NCBI GenBank assembly: GCA_008638375.1
Contig: CM018052.1
Span: forward strand, 11,775,006-11,839,005
DNA: 64,000 nucleotides
Origin: Nyssa sinensis
Lineage: Eukaryota > Streptophyta > Magnoliopsida > Cornales > Nyssaceae
Reading direction: 5' to 3'
In this document: positions 44,856 to 57,179 of the stretch, one piece after another
How positions within the stretch are numbered: position 1 is the first letter of the stretch
How the letters are laid out: each line of letters opens with the position of its first letter
Made by a program: the position numbers and the translations under genes
The notes under the pieces: generated by a model
Database searches by the model: none
What the model was told of the DNA's origin: nothing
The model's input: only the letters and a program-made list of their open reading frames with translations

Positions 44856-47800
44856 TGTCACGCCCCTAACTTGGAGGATCGGACTATGGGGTCATTGGGA
44901 CCCCGAAAGGGAAGGTAATAGGACTAACCATCCTAGTTAAGTATATAAAATACTTGCCATTATTTTTAATTGATTTCCTTTAATTGGTTTCTCTTTAATC
45001 GGTTTCGGTTCGGTTCTATGATTAGACTTGTTCAAGTCCCATAACGGGATTAAATGAAAAATGATTACTATCAATTACACTACACCAACCATCAATCAAT
45101 AATGTATACTATATCAATGTTTAGAGCCGACTCTAACATTCCTTATTTACCAAACATATATAGTAAGGTTGGAATGGTACATGTACCCTTAATAAAGACA
45201 ATTGAGTAAATGCATAAATTTAAGCTAGACACACTACATTAACTTCTGTCCATCCTGGAAAGCTCCAACAATTTCCCTTCTTCAAGTCAATACTTGTCAT
45301 TCCTATGAATAGTAGGGGTGAGCCATAACGCTCAGTAGGGTTTCCCGAAACACACTTGGCAAAACATTAGTTATCAGCGGAAGTTAAGTCAATTTTTGTT
45401 TTTTTACTGCAATTCACACTTGGCAGAGCATAACTAACTCATCACTTATACAATAATCAAGATTGATTAGAGTTACAACCTTGTGGGTCCATTACATATA
45501 GACTAATGACTAACAATTAACTACAAGTCTGCTAGTCACCCTTTACTTTTTCTTACTCTAAGTTGCTATTCAAATTCCTACTGCATGCCATCCTCAAGAC
45601 ACTAGAACATATCTAGGCCGCACCTCTACAAGTTCCATATAAGCTTAGAGTCCTTTCATTCTTAGCTTACCACTTATTGAGTCTCATATCCTTTCGAAGC
45701 TTATCTAAAAAATTTGAGGGTAACTGTAGTAAGCTAACTTAAGCTTTCTGAGTAACATAGGTACCTTATCGTGGGTTTTTACAAACTCAAAATATAGTTT
45801 TCCATGGATAACATTTATAAAGCTGTTGACATTCAGAAAACATACTTAAAAATTGCGTTAATGCATAAATAATTATCATGCAAGATTATGCCAGCAAGTT
45901 TTGCAAACAACACATAATAACAGATAATTATTTCAAAAAATCAAGTAAGAAACAAAATAACAGATAAAATTATTTATGTAATTAGGTGAAAATCATTTAT
46001 GCCAACAAGTAGTAATGGTTTATGTCATCGTGAAAATCTAATAGATAGTTAAAATAGATAGACGTGTCACGCAGTGACACTTGTAATTTAAAGCTATCAA
46101 CTTACAAAGGCCTACCGAGGGAGTGTTTTCGGCATTTTATATTAGATATGTCATAAAAGAAGGCATTTAAAACAAGATTTTTCAAAACTACAAATATTTA
46201 GCTATCCATGACTAAAAGAACATTTTATGATGCAGTACAAAGCATGTATAATGTTCAAACTGAAATCTCAGCGGGAAATTGCATTTAAAAAGCCATGCAG
46301 TTTATAGTAAATAGCATTTTATAGAAATATGGGACCATTCCAATGTATAAGGTTACTCACCTATAGTCTAGAGTCCACAGTTACTTGCTAATTGACTTAC
46401 CTTTAGAGTCATCATGTTTCATTTTTCTCCACTAGTGATCCTATATCATGGATTATAACATATTTGATACTAGATCAACATATATCTTAGCTTAAAGCTT
46501 TACTCACTTACTGTTTGTAGTCCTTTTGAACTTATTCTTACTAATTAGGATTCCCAATGCTTCTCAATTCATGTTTGGCTTACTTTATCCTTTAGGGAAA
46601 TCTTGGTAATTTTACCCGTTTATATCCCATACTTTTTGGCACTTGATTTGCCTAAGCGAACTTTATTTTTGAGTGTAGAATGTCCTAAAAACCTTAGTAT
46701 GAGTCATTCTATATTTTCTATACTCTTCTACTAGCCATTTTACTATTCAATGTTGTATGGGAATTACCAATTTTTCGTATCTATATCTTTGGTACCTTAT
46801 TTTACGAAACTGACTTTACCATTGAGTCTGGAATGCTGAAGAACCTTAGGGTATGTACTTTCGTTGTCATTGGAGTTCACTTGGTAGCTTAATTAAGCCT
46901 TTAGGACTTATTTAAAATTAGTCCACTTCATCTATTTATACATTTCAGAGTCTAATTTTCCCAAACAGGGCACACTATTGGGTTCGAAACGTCAAAAAAT
47001 CATAAGTTAACCTTTTTTGGATCTTGAATTGGCTTTGAATCGCTCATTTTATGCTAAAAAAGAGTTTTCAACATTTTAGAATGGCACTATTGGAATTATT
47101 TAATTTCCTAGGGGAAAATTTGTAATTTTCTTAATATATTAGGGTTAATTCATATTTCCTGAAAGCTTAGGGGTAAAATATAATTTTTGTAACACCCCAA
47201 AACCTTTAATTATGAAAAATTAAAATAAATAGAGTAGTTATACAACTACTTTAATTACACATGAATAAGAATGCCAATTACTCCTAAAATAGGAAGTTAT
47301 AGTAATAAATACTGTTAAAAGAAATGTTGATTAGTGTCGAAATGCAATAACACATTTGGTGGATTAGTGCATAAGTGCACTCAAACTTAAGATTAAAGTC
47401 CAAAATTAAGGTTAAGAATGATGATTTGATCATTATCACGATGGGGTAGGCATGACTAATGCACAGAAAAGGAGGGTTGTCATACCCCGAATTTTCAAAA
47501 CCCGGGGAATGAATGAAAATGAACTAGAAAGAATTAATAAAAGAAAATTAAATGGATTTAGTTGATTATATATTAATTTTTCCATGTTTCCCAAAATTAA
47601 GAATGAAAATTTGCTAACTAGACTCACCCAAGATGGGTTTCAAAAACCAATCAAATACCTCCCCAACCAATGGTCAAAATTAGTCTAAGTCATATCCAAG
47701 CAAGACCTCCAAGATAGCCCCAAAAATGTCTCTAATGTGCCTTGAAACAATGGCCCAAAATGGTACCATATGCCCTAAGGCATAGACCAAAGATAGGTAA

Positions 47801-49946
47801 AAAAAGTCTACTTAAAGTGGTCTAAGGAGGTGGCCAAACATGGCCTTGAATAATTACTAAAATGTGTCCCAATAAGGTGCCTAACATGGCTTGGTATAAT
47901 GGCCAAAAGTGTCGTAAAAGTGGTTCCAAAAGGTGGTGTCTAACATGAAAATGAATGGCCTTGGAGGGTAAGTCATGGCATGCCCAAGGTGCAGGTGCGC
48001 GCGGGGGAAGGCAGCAGGCGTGCGGGAAGGGAGCAGGCGCGCGGATGGGCGGCCTCCTGTTCATGCTATAGTATTCCAGTAGCTAAATTGCTACAGTGCC
48101 AAAATTCCAACCTTGGCCTAAGATCTTGATCTTGATATTTTTTTTATTCATTTTAATTTATTTCATCACCAAACTTGGTGTGAGACCTTATAACATGTAA
48201 AACAACCATTTTACCATTTTTTCCTTATTTTTCGACCTTAAGTGATTTTTGGACTAATTGCCCATATTTTTCATTTCTTTAGCTTTCTTTTTCCTATTAA
48301 TTCCTTACTTAGAAAATCTAGGCATGTTCTCCCACTCCATTCAACCTAGTAGCTATTTTTGAAAATTTTCACCATAGTCTCCCTTGTTTATTAACATTTT
48401 TCCTTATCTCATTCCTCCTCAACACCACCAACAATAACACCTAATAGAACAACTGTTTATATAATTTTATATTTCTAATATTTACAAGCATATTAAAAAA
48501 AAAAAAACAAGTTACTACATGGAGCTCCATGCTCCTCATTTACATTCAATACACAATTACATGCAATCCAACATAAAATTAAGTTTATGACTTACACAAG
48601 GTCTAAAATTTAAACAAGAAATAAACTTCATAGGGCTTATGCCCTTACATATAAAATATGACCCTTAAGCCAAATATTCTTCAAGGCTCATTTTCCCCTC
48701 CATGCTTCAAGACTTCATCAAGTCTCATGTGCCGGGAGTCTCATCTGAAATATGTAATCCCATATAGGGTAAGCACGACAGCTTGTATGATATAGTGCTA
48801 ATATAAAGAATAAAGGTAAGGGGTGGCATGTGCAAAGTGAATATTTTTAAGCTATAAACCTTTTAATTCATAAATGCAATGCAATGGCAATATGCATAAC
48901 ACACACATGCAACTCTGTGCCCAACCCATGTCTCGCTTCATGGTACTTCCCTGTTGGAACACAAGTATCAATCGTATGTCTCGCTTCACGGTCTGTCCCC
49001 ACTGGAACGAGAGTACCATGGCCAGATTTTGGGCTTTTCACCACAGGTTCTACACCCTCATAATGCATAGCACCAAAGTGCTCAACACACATCATGTTTC
49101 CAAAGATTCACAATATGCCAATATGCCTTGATTTTACTATGTAATCATGCAATTTCAATGAGGCATTTTATCAAACACATGGGGTGTGCCTTAAATTATA
49201 CATCATTTATTAAGCAAATCATAACTTTCAAACTACAATACTTTGTCTACATGAACATAGCATATAATACCATCAATTATACATATACTCATGTTACATG
49301 TTCACAAAATTACCAAATTCTCAAAGAATACACAAGTACACAAAGTACCAATACTTTGAGCAAACCATTACTTTCAAACTATAAGACTTTGCCTACATGG
49401 ACATAAGCTATAATACAATCAATTATACATATTTTCATGTTACATGTTCATCACTTTACCAAATTCTCAAAGAATACACAAGTACACAAAGTACCAACCC
49501 TAGGTTTTCAAAGCAACTATATTTATACTAAAGGGTCAAGGGTGAAAAGACCATTTTGCCCTTAATGAGCCGCAGGACCCCATTATACTACCGCCTGTCC
49601 TGAAATGCCTCAATTATATATTCTATCTTAACCAAAGTTCTTAAAATTATTTTAAATGATATTTTGCAGAAAAAATTATTTTTTCCTGTTGGCGGGTGGG
49701 GCCGGGCCCACCCGGGCGACCTTTTTGGGCCTATTTTTCAAACTATCTTTAATTTCACTCAAATTCTCACAGGAGATGTATTTTAACATTCTAAGCATAT
49801 TTTCCTTCTATGTCATATTCAAATTATGCTTCTAAACATGAATTATAACTAAATGATGCATGTATAGTGCCGTATCAACAAATAATACATGGATAGTGTC
49901 CTACCGACAAAACGAAAAATTTACCTTAATTTTTGAGATCTTTAGA
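44856..49946 (-). repeat. Z2: gypsy-type LTR, minus strand, containing an insertion
   Basis: The left end TGTCACGCCCC and first roughly 480 bp match Z1, as does the right third (about 48540-49946). The right end is beside a purine tract and gypsy pol; the left end is beside a primer site. It is about 1.9 kb longer than Z1's own sequence, probably because of the plus-strand LTR fragment near 47190-48500. A second block (45300-47189) carries LTR-type modules on the minus strand (for example GGTGAGTAACC near 46350) but diverges from Z1. Confidence 0.68.
47190..48500 (+). repeat. Plus-strand LTR fragment inserted in Z2
   Basis: TGTAACACCCC begins at about 47180-47190, and a purine tract AGAAAAGGAGGGT just before 47474 precedes TGTCATACCCCGAATTTTC, a second LTR-like start. 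The right end is unclear, near the A-run at 48490. A GC-rich island (47985-48060) stands out in AT-rich DNA; a Pro/Ala-rich minus-strand frame across it has no recognisable domain. Confidence 0.45.
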
Positions 49947-49984
49947 TTCTTTCCCCCTTAAATAAATTTCATCCTAAAATTTAT

Positions 49985-50905
49985 AAATGTACCTCTATGA
50001 ACAAACAACTCTGGATACCTAGCGCGGACCTCAGCGTCGCGTTCCTAAGTGGCCTCCTCGACTTCGTGGTGGTTCCAAAGAACCTTGACCAAAGGGATGG
50101 TCTTGCCCCACAAAACCTGGTCCCTAGAGTTCAATATCTCTATAGGCCTATCATCATAAGAAACATCACCCTCCATTTAATGATCAACCCAATCGAGCAC
50201 ATGTGAAGGGTCAGGCTCACACTTCCTCAACATCGATACGTGGAATACATCATGAACCCCAGATAACTATGGCAGTAGCACCAACCAATAGGCCACCTCA
50301 CCAACCCTCTTAAATATCTCAAATGACCCTATAAATCGTGGTGATAGCTTCCTGCTACACCAGAATCTCATCAATCCCCGTCGTGGTGCTACTTTGAGGA
50401 ACACATGTCCCTCAACATCAAATGACAGAGGTCGTCGCCTCCTGTCTGCGTAACTCTTTTGGCAGCTCTGTGCTGTTAATAGACACTGTCGAATCATCTA
50501 TATCTTCTCCGTGGTCTCACGGACTATGTCAGGCCCCAAAGTAGTCATCTCCCCTACCTTGGTCCAACATATCAGTGAATGACACGGTCTGCTATATAAC
50601 GCCGCAAAATGTACCATCTCGATACTAGACTGATAGCTGTCATTATAGGCAAACTCTATTAAAGCAAGATGCTTCTCCCAACTACCCCTGAAATCTATAA
50701 CACACACCCTAAGCATATCTTCTAATATTTGGATAGTACGCTCTAACTGACCGTCAGTCTGAGGATGGAAAATAGTACTAAACAGTCGCTGAGTCCCCAA
50801 GGCTATTTGAAGACTCTGCCAAAATTGTGCAGTGACACGTGGATCTCGGTCTAAAACAATGGAAACAAGAATCCCATGTAGTCGTACTATCTCTAACTAA
50901 TCTTA
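49985..50905 (-). pseudogene. Ty3/gypsy (chromovirus-like) integrase C-terminal region, truncated
   Basis: Read leftward from 50905: EIVRLHG-like and SIV-DRDPR-like residues; then 50800-50498 with FHPQTDGQLERTIQILEDML and GSWEKHLALIEFAYNDSYQ, from the integrase core containing the last catalytic Glu region; then 50497-50267 with AQSCQKSYADRRRRPL and KLSPRFIGSFEIFKRVG, the C-terminal domain; then LVKVLWNHHEVEEATXER near 50090-50030, typical of a Tekay/Del-type pol end. The purine tract and Z2 LTR follow. RT, RNase H and most of integrase are missing on the right. At least one stop and one frame change occur. Confidence 0.88.
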
Positions 50906-53840
50906 CATTCTAGGAGTATCTACCAATATTGGTAGTAAATCATAACTTCAATATTAACAATAATTTACCATTTCTATTCACAAGTCATTGGACTTTCACA
51001 AGATCATTTCATTTTCAAATTAAAATTTCCACTCCCAAATTACACGTTAAGCAAAAATTTGAAATCATACTCACCACAAGCTTGACCTAACCATGGCATT
51101 CACAATTCATTTTCTAAATCAAACAACACAATCATTTTTTTATTTGTATTTTATTTTTTTATTTTTTTTTCAATCTACTAATAATTCAACAATCTAATTC
51201 ATCAATTTTTTTTTATCTACTAATAATTCAACAATCTAATGCATCAAAGGATGATTAAAATTTTTTACTCTGTATCCTAGGTATATTCTATATACATTCT
51301 CACATATACAAAGTAATGCCAAACGTTCATCTCTATCTTTTCTTATTCATCTCAACTATTTCATCTTAGTATAATTCCTTTCCATTCATACCATATATTG
51401 TTAAAAGTTTTTCCATCTTTATCTTTTTTTTTTTTAAGCTTTCAAGCTTTCAATTTTCATGTATTATCCAATGATATGCTCCAAAATGCAACATAACCAC
51501 GCAAGCACACATGTACCCAATCTATAGGTGTTATAAAAAAAATATGCACTATATGTGTCTTACACATCAAAGAATTCAACATATCCTATCAACACAATAG
51601 CCAGGCAATACACGTGCCATCAAATTACCACATTTCTAGCAATCCATGCTCTTAAGCACCATATTCTCATCACATGTATCAAGAAAAGAAAACATGCAAT
51701 AGATGCATTTCATCCACTACAAGTAAACCCACATGCTTTATCCTTACAAGGTACCTAGGCGGTAACCAAACCATATAATCCATTCATTTCTAGGTATTCA
51801 TGCCTAATAAATGTATATATTTACATACACATAAACATGATATGTCTCCACTTTCGTCAACAATATTGTTATAAGACATACTTTATTTATATCCACATAC
51901 TTTATACATACATTAAGTAAAAATCTTATATTTAACACATACAATAAACCAATCCAGTTATGACAAACTTATCATACCATATACATTAATTTTTTTTTCA
52001 TGCATATACTAAGTATGCATTATGGTTCCATTATGAATTTAGTACATACTCATACAAGTTCGCATTAGTTAATTTCTTTTCCTTGGTGTCTTCAATCGTC
52101 TTATTAGGTATCTTTTACCTTTTTTCTGTATATAACTAAGTGATAACCCTTCATGGATTACAGCTTCTTTGTTATTGGATGATGGATTGGCCATTCCATA
52201 GACTTGTAACTCAAAACCTAATACCAATTCAATTTGTTCATAGTACAATTACAAGTGATCCTAACCACATGGGTTTATAACCTAGGATATACACTTTATA
52301 TCATACGCCTATAACAGGTAACATTCATTCAACCATTCATATAACATAACATGACCATTACACACTATATAATCATGAAGGAATAGATCTTAAGCAAGCA
52401 ATCTCGTATACCAACCCAAACAATCTTTATACATATTCCAAACAAGAGCATACTTAACACATACTTCATGTATATATAAGTTTTCAATCAACTATTCATG
52501 TCCTCATAATCTTATCATTCTTTTTTTCAAGTAATTCAAAAACACAAAAGTCGATTTAAACCATAAGCATGTGAAGCATATTATGTAATTCTACACAAAA
52601 CCACCCTATTAGGCATTTTATTCACTTTATCAAGTAGTCAAGCATGCTAACGGATATAAGCACACAACATGTATCATGTTTAAACCAAATTATGTAACAC
52701 TTAATCAAGTAGGCCTTCTAAAAAGATATCCAAAACTCACACACAATTGGTGGTAACACTACCTATACCACCTCACCCCAACTCGGTGAATCATATAGTG
52801 GTGGAACAAGGCAATCATCACAAGCTCCCAAATAGAATAAACAATCTCCCAAGTATAATATTTATTATCTAGGTCTAGACAATACAACCCTTTATAATTT
52901 TATCCAAACCAATCAGATGCATTCATAATTTTTACCCCTATGTTTTTAAAATGACAAGTGAACGTCACCATTCACTAATAAGTTATATAACAATCCAAGT
53001 TCTCATCACTTGAACTTATCAATATTCACCCTAAGCACAAAATCAAAATTCAATTACATCGTAACCTAGATTAATCCACATCAATATTTTTCAAACTATT
53101 CATGTTCATACAAGTTTCCTAAGAAAAGAGATCAACAATCATCACCTGATAACCTAACAAATCCTGTAGACATACTTGCTTAATCATAACTTATAAAACT
53201 CACGTCAACCATCTCCACCCATTGTTTACAATAAACAAATAAATTTTTTTTTTCACCGAGTTCAAACACAGTTTTTCGCAAGAAAAAATTCATTTAAGCA
53301 ATACAATATACACATGCTCAAGTTATGCTAATGTTCAACTAGCCCAACTAACCTAAGGTCTAAACCCCATCCACTATTCCAAGGCACTAGATCCTAGATC
53401 TCATGTCAATCGGGGCTACCAAGGTTGATAGAGGTTCGAGAACTAAAGCTCTCCTTCTCCCTCAACCTACTCTACCTCAACCCAGTGTTTTGGATGGCAT
53501 CTTATAATAGGAACAAGTATTATTTAGAAATTCAACTTCTACTCATCTAATGTATTCCACATCCTATTGCATTCTCCTATAGTGCTACATGATATCATGA
53601 AGGCAAACAAGTATCAATCTATCATGTATGTAAACATATACCAAGTTACCACATACGGTCATGCCAATACACAAATTACCCATATCATGCACCTCACTGC
53701 ACCAAATCACGTAACCATGCATCATAGTATAGCATTAACTAACACGTAATCACAACATATGATGCGTCAAGTATAAATAGCCGCATAACGTGAAAGATCC
53801 TATCACATACCACCGACAGTTCATACTAAGTCACACGCTT
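50906..53840 (-). other. Non-coding retroelement remnant, AT-rich
   Basis: I see no convincing gene. 52085-52240 resembles the leader stretch at 44155-44330, so part is the 5' internal region of a gypsy element on the minus strand. A 42 bp tandem duplication (ATCTACTAATAATTCAACAA at 51173 and 51215) follows poly-T runs. The rest is simple, AT-rich sequence without recognisable domains. Confidence 0.5.
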
Positions 53841-53843
53841 TCC

Positions 53844-54036
53844 TCTAGGGTCCCATAGTGTTCAACAACACCCCATCATCGCCAGATATTCTCGAACTAC
53901 AGCTCTAATATCAAGCTGTCAGAGCCTATACATTACACAATGTTTACAAAAAAATTCAAATCATGCGTCGTGGTCCTATTATGTTCAAAAACACCCCACG
54001 GTCCTTAAGTATTCAAACCTAAGCTCTGATACCATC
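53844..54036 (-). repeat. Two degenerate copies of a primer-site-flanking unit
   Basis: About 53844-53923 and 53955-54036 resemble each other (GTCC(C/T)AT(A/T)(G/A)TGTTCAA(C/A)AACACCCCA). Each ends in a primer-site complement: GCTCTAATATCA (53902-53913, 10 of 12) and GCTCTGATACCA (54023-54034, perfect), followed by a TGT LTR-like start. Confidence 0.6.
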
Positions 54037-54437
54037 TGTAAAGGCCCGATCCACAATGGCATAATATTGTTCTCTTTAGGCCTTCGGCCCGTACAGTTTT
54101 GTTCTTGTCAGCCCACCATTGGGCATAGAATGCGTCATACCATTAGAGAGCAACACCTTTACTTATGAATACCTTTCACTTCCCCCCCCAAGCGATGTGG
54201 GATGAGCATTCCTCAGATTCCACCCGCTACGCAGACTCGACGTCCTCGTCGAGGGGCTGACCATGACTCACAAGTCGGTTGAGTTGCACACTTCCGGCTG
54301 GGTTCAGGCTCTGATACCATCTATAATGGCCCGATTTACAATGGCATAATATTGTCCACTTTAGGACTTTGGCCCTCACGGTTTTGTTCTTGTTAGCCCA
54401 TCATTGGGCATAGAATGCGTCATACCATTAGAGAACA
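54037..54437 (-). mobile_element. TRIM-like element: two about 180 bp LTRs and a 106 bp internal region
   Basis: The 3' LTR (minus strand) is 54215-54037 (179 bp, starting TGAGGAATGCTC, ending GGGCCTTTACA). The 5' LTR is 54437-54322, truncated at its start. Between them lie a purine tract (GTAGCGGGTGGAATC, 54216-54230) and a perfect initiator-Met site (54308-54319). The internal region is too short to code. A further perfect primer site outside the 3' LTR (54023-54034) suggests a tandem array. I see no 5S rRNA-like block, so I do not call Cassandra. Confidence 0.7.
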
Positions 54438-54446
54438 GACCTGTGT

Positions 54447-54641
54447 AAGGGGGGTGGAGTTTGAGGGAAGCTCGTCCCACATCGCTTAGGGGGGAAAAGT
54501 GAAAGGTATTCATAAATAAGGGTGCTGCTCTCCAATGGTATGACACATTCTGTGCCTAGTGGTGGGCTAACAGGAACAAAGCCGTGCGGGCCGAAGGCCC
54601 AAAACGGACAATATTATGCTATTATAGATCGGGCCGTTGCA
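54447..54641 (+). repeat. Inverted TRIM-like LTR with polypurine tract
   Basis: The plus-strand copy of the same LTR (54462-54641, 180 bp, TGAGGGAAGCTC to GGGCCGTTGCA), preceded by AAGGGGGGTGGAGTT (54447-54461). It abuts the truncated minus-strand LTR, forming a short inverted arrangement. Confidence 0.72.
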
Positions 54642-54666
54642 AGGGTTATATACATACAAATGGTAT

Positions 54667-54703
54667 GATGTATATATATATATGCTATATATATATATAT
54701 ATG

Positions 54704-54735
<32 letters not shown>

Positions 54736-54738
54736 GAT
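54667..54738. repeat. TA / CT / TA compound microsatellite
   Basis: Runs of TA, GCTATATA, then (CT)n and (TA)n. Short frames across it are artefacts. 54739-54886 holds nothing I recognise. Confidence 0.92.
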
Positions 54739-54886
54739 AGTGAAAATCTCATCACACTCCACTATCATAACCAAAAAAAAGCTAAATATATAAGTATAAT
54801 GAGGTTGGTTTCTAGCCATGCTTCACCCACTTGGAGATTGGTCGGGGAAGATTTCCACATGCCAAGTGTCCAACCTCAAAGCTTAG

Positions 54887-56462
54887 TGTTGGTAGGTCCC
54901 TTGGTGTGAAACTAACCTAGAAGGCGAGGTTGAATAAGTTTGTACTAATTTTTCAAATTTGCATCCACAATACTAACTACAACAAGGATATCACAATATT
55001 TGAATTGAAATTTCAGGCAATAAAAAATCAATGTGTTCAATTTAACAATAAGTTCAATCCACCCAATGTTGTAATATAGTGTTCAATACACAAACAAATT
55101 CACAACAAGCCTAATTGATCAACAACTCAATTCAAATGTCAATTTCTCAATTCAAGTACAAATTTGATTAGGTGAACGATTATCAATTCCTTCATTCAAT
55201 TAACAATCCAATTACTCAATTAAGGTTCTCAATTATTCAATTGATGTCCAATTTTCAACATTCATGAAAACCTAAATTTAAATCAAGCAAAAGCATTCAT
55301 GTTGAGCAATTTAAAGATTGTAAAGTATGAAGAGTTAGAAAGTTTGCAAATCAAATGTGATGATGGAGAAACCACCATGAAAAATTATCCGTGATGTAAA
55401 ACTCTGAAGCCGGCCATGCTGAAGGAAGATCCACTATGTGTGAGATTGATTACAACATAATGATGACATGGATTTAGTTCCTCAAGCTCATTTCTACTCA
55501 GTCATCTCCATTCTCTCTTTTAGCCACAAATATCCACCATAGTTGAAATCCTTATACAGCCGCAAGCTCTTTACGGTCTCAAAATCCTCCTATTGGCATT
55601 CTTCACAATTGCAAACTCCTTACAACCTTGGACTCTTTCGATTGCCCAACCATTAAATCCACAAGGTTGAACTCCACAAGCTCTTCAATTGAATGAATTG
55701 ATGATTGAGGCTCTTTGATTAATTTAGATAAAGTGAGATGATCAAATCAATGTATGATGAGAGTAGAGATATAGATGAAGCAGATATATGAATGTTCTTT
55801 AATGGAAGCTCTAAAACATTGAACTCTCTCTATATTTATCTGTGTTCTATCTATTGTGATGTCTCTAAAACTAGATTTTTGTCAATTTATAGTTTTCAGA
55901 TCGGATCTCAAATAATGCTTCGAAACAGAAAAGAATTTTGTTTTCCCATAGTGTTTGTTCGAATTAAGCAATAGCTCGTTCGAATGAACATCAAACGATG
56001 ACCTTATATTGTTCTTTTGATTATGTCTATCAAACAATGATCGAACGACTAAAAATAACCATTTTTTAATGTTCGTTCAAACAACCAACAGAAGGTTGGT
56101 CATTCTCTTTTTGTATTGTGAACTCAATTTTCCTATGTGTTTTCAAACATGTATTTTTTGGATAATTGTTTTAGAACACTAGTCAACCACACACATAATA
56201 ATGATATGATGTCAACTATACACAATGCATGCAATGTGTGAGTGTGGTAGATCCAAATCAAAACAAAAGTCCAAAATACCCAAAATACCCTTCATGGACC
56301 AAGTTGGCTGGTAGATGTGCACGAAAATGAAGCTTGGACCATCTTGGAGTAAAACGAAGCATTGAGGCACTCTAAGCCTAGGACTATTGTAATGATTACA
56401 ATCAAAGTATGTTTTGTCAAACCAGATTAGCCAATCACAATATCAAACCCCTAGTCCTGACA
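54887..56462 (-). repeat. Family A 3' LTR, uninterrupted (1576 bp)
   Basis: Plus-strand ends are TGTTGGTAGGTCCC and CTAGTCCTGACA. It is collinear by eye with 8491-9258 plus 17728-18537, including the Asn/Ile-coding CAATT low-complexity block, CTCTTTAATGGAAGCTC(T), the TTCGTTCGAA-type boxes and the block ACAATCAAAGTATGTTTTGTC. The short frames inside are not genes. Confidence 0.88.
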
Positions 56463-56474
56463 AATTCCCCTTTT
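56463..56474 (-). other. Polypurine tract of family A
   Basis: AAAAGGGGAATT on the minus strand directly precedes the LTR start TGTCAGGAC. A second purine tract, AAAAAAAGGGGGAGA, lies upstream at 56905-56891. Confidence 0.85.
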
Positions 56475-57179
56475 GGAAATCTATGGCAAACTGCACCAAT
56501 AGTACAAAAATACAATACATCAAAATATATAACCCCCAAAGAGCCAAAGAAAAGGAAATTTTACATTTTGACCTAGCATTCTATACTAAACTAAACACTT
56601 GGCATTGTTCAAAAGTAGTTACATATGTTTCTTGCACATCACATCCAACTATACCACTTGAAATCATATTAATGAAAATACAACAAATATATCCAAAGAA
56701 ATCACAAGAATAGGCAAGTATCAACTAAGAATAGATGTAGTGAACAAAGTAACCAAGCAATCAAGTCTTGTGAGCAAGATAAGTGGAAAAATGCTATCTC
56801 AATCATATGCAAAAAAAATATAGTACTCCCTCTCAATATCAATATGTGTGCACAAAGTAACTCTCCCTCACTAAGTGCTCAAATACATTATCTCCCCCTT
56901 TTTTTCATGATGGTAAATAGAGGAATCAAACCAGTAAAGATCATCAAGGAAGTAGAATAAGATGAATATAACCATGCATAATGAGATGACAAAATGATAG
57001 CAATGATAATAGACACAATGTAAGATATATATCTATGATAACAAAACAAAAATAGTGTATGCATCATTAATCCAAAAATAATAATAACAATGTAAATCAA
57101 AGGAAATAGTTGTCAAGAGAAAACATGTAGTTGATGAGTGCAAAAAATAGAGATAAACCTCATTACAAAGGTCACTTAT

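Noticed and set aside
47822..48064. Pro/Ala-rich frame over a GC-rich island
   Set aside because: Base composition alone explains the frame; no domain, homolog or start context recognised.
54037..54641. Cassandra TRIM (5S rRNA-bearing)
   Set aside because: No 5S rRNA-like block is visible in the LTRs, so only TRIM-like is claimed.
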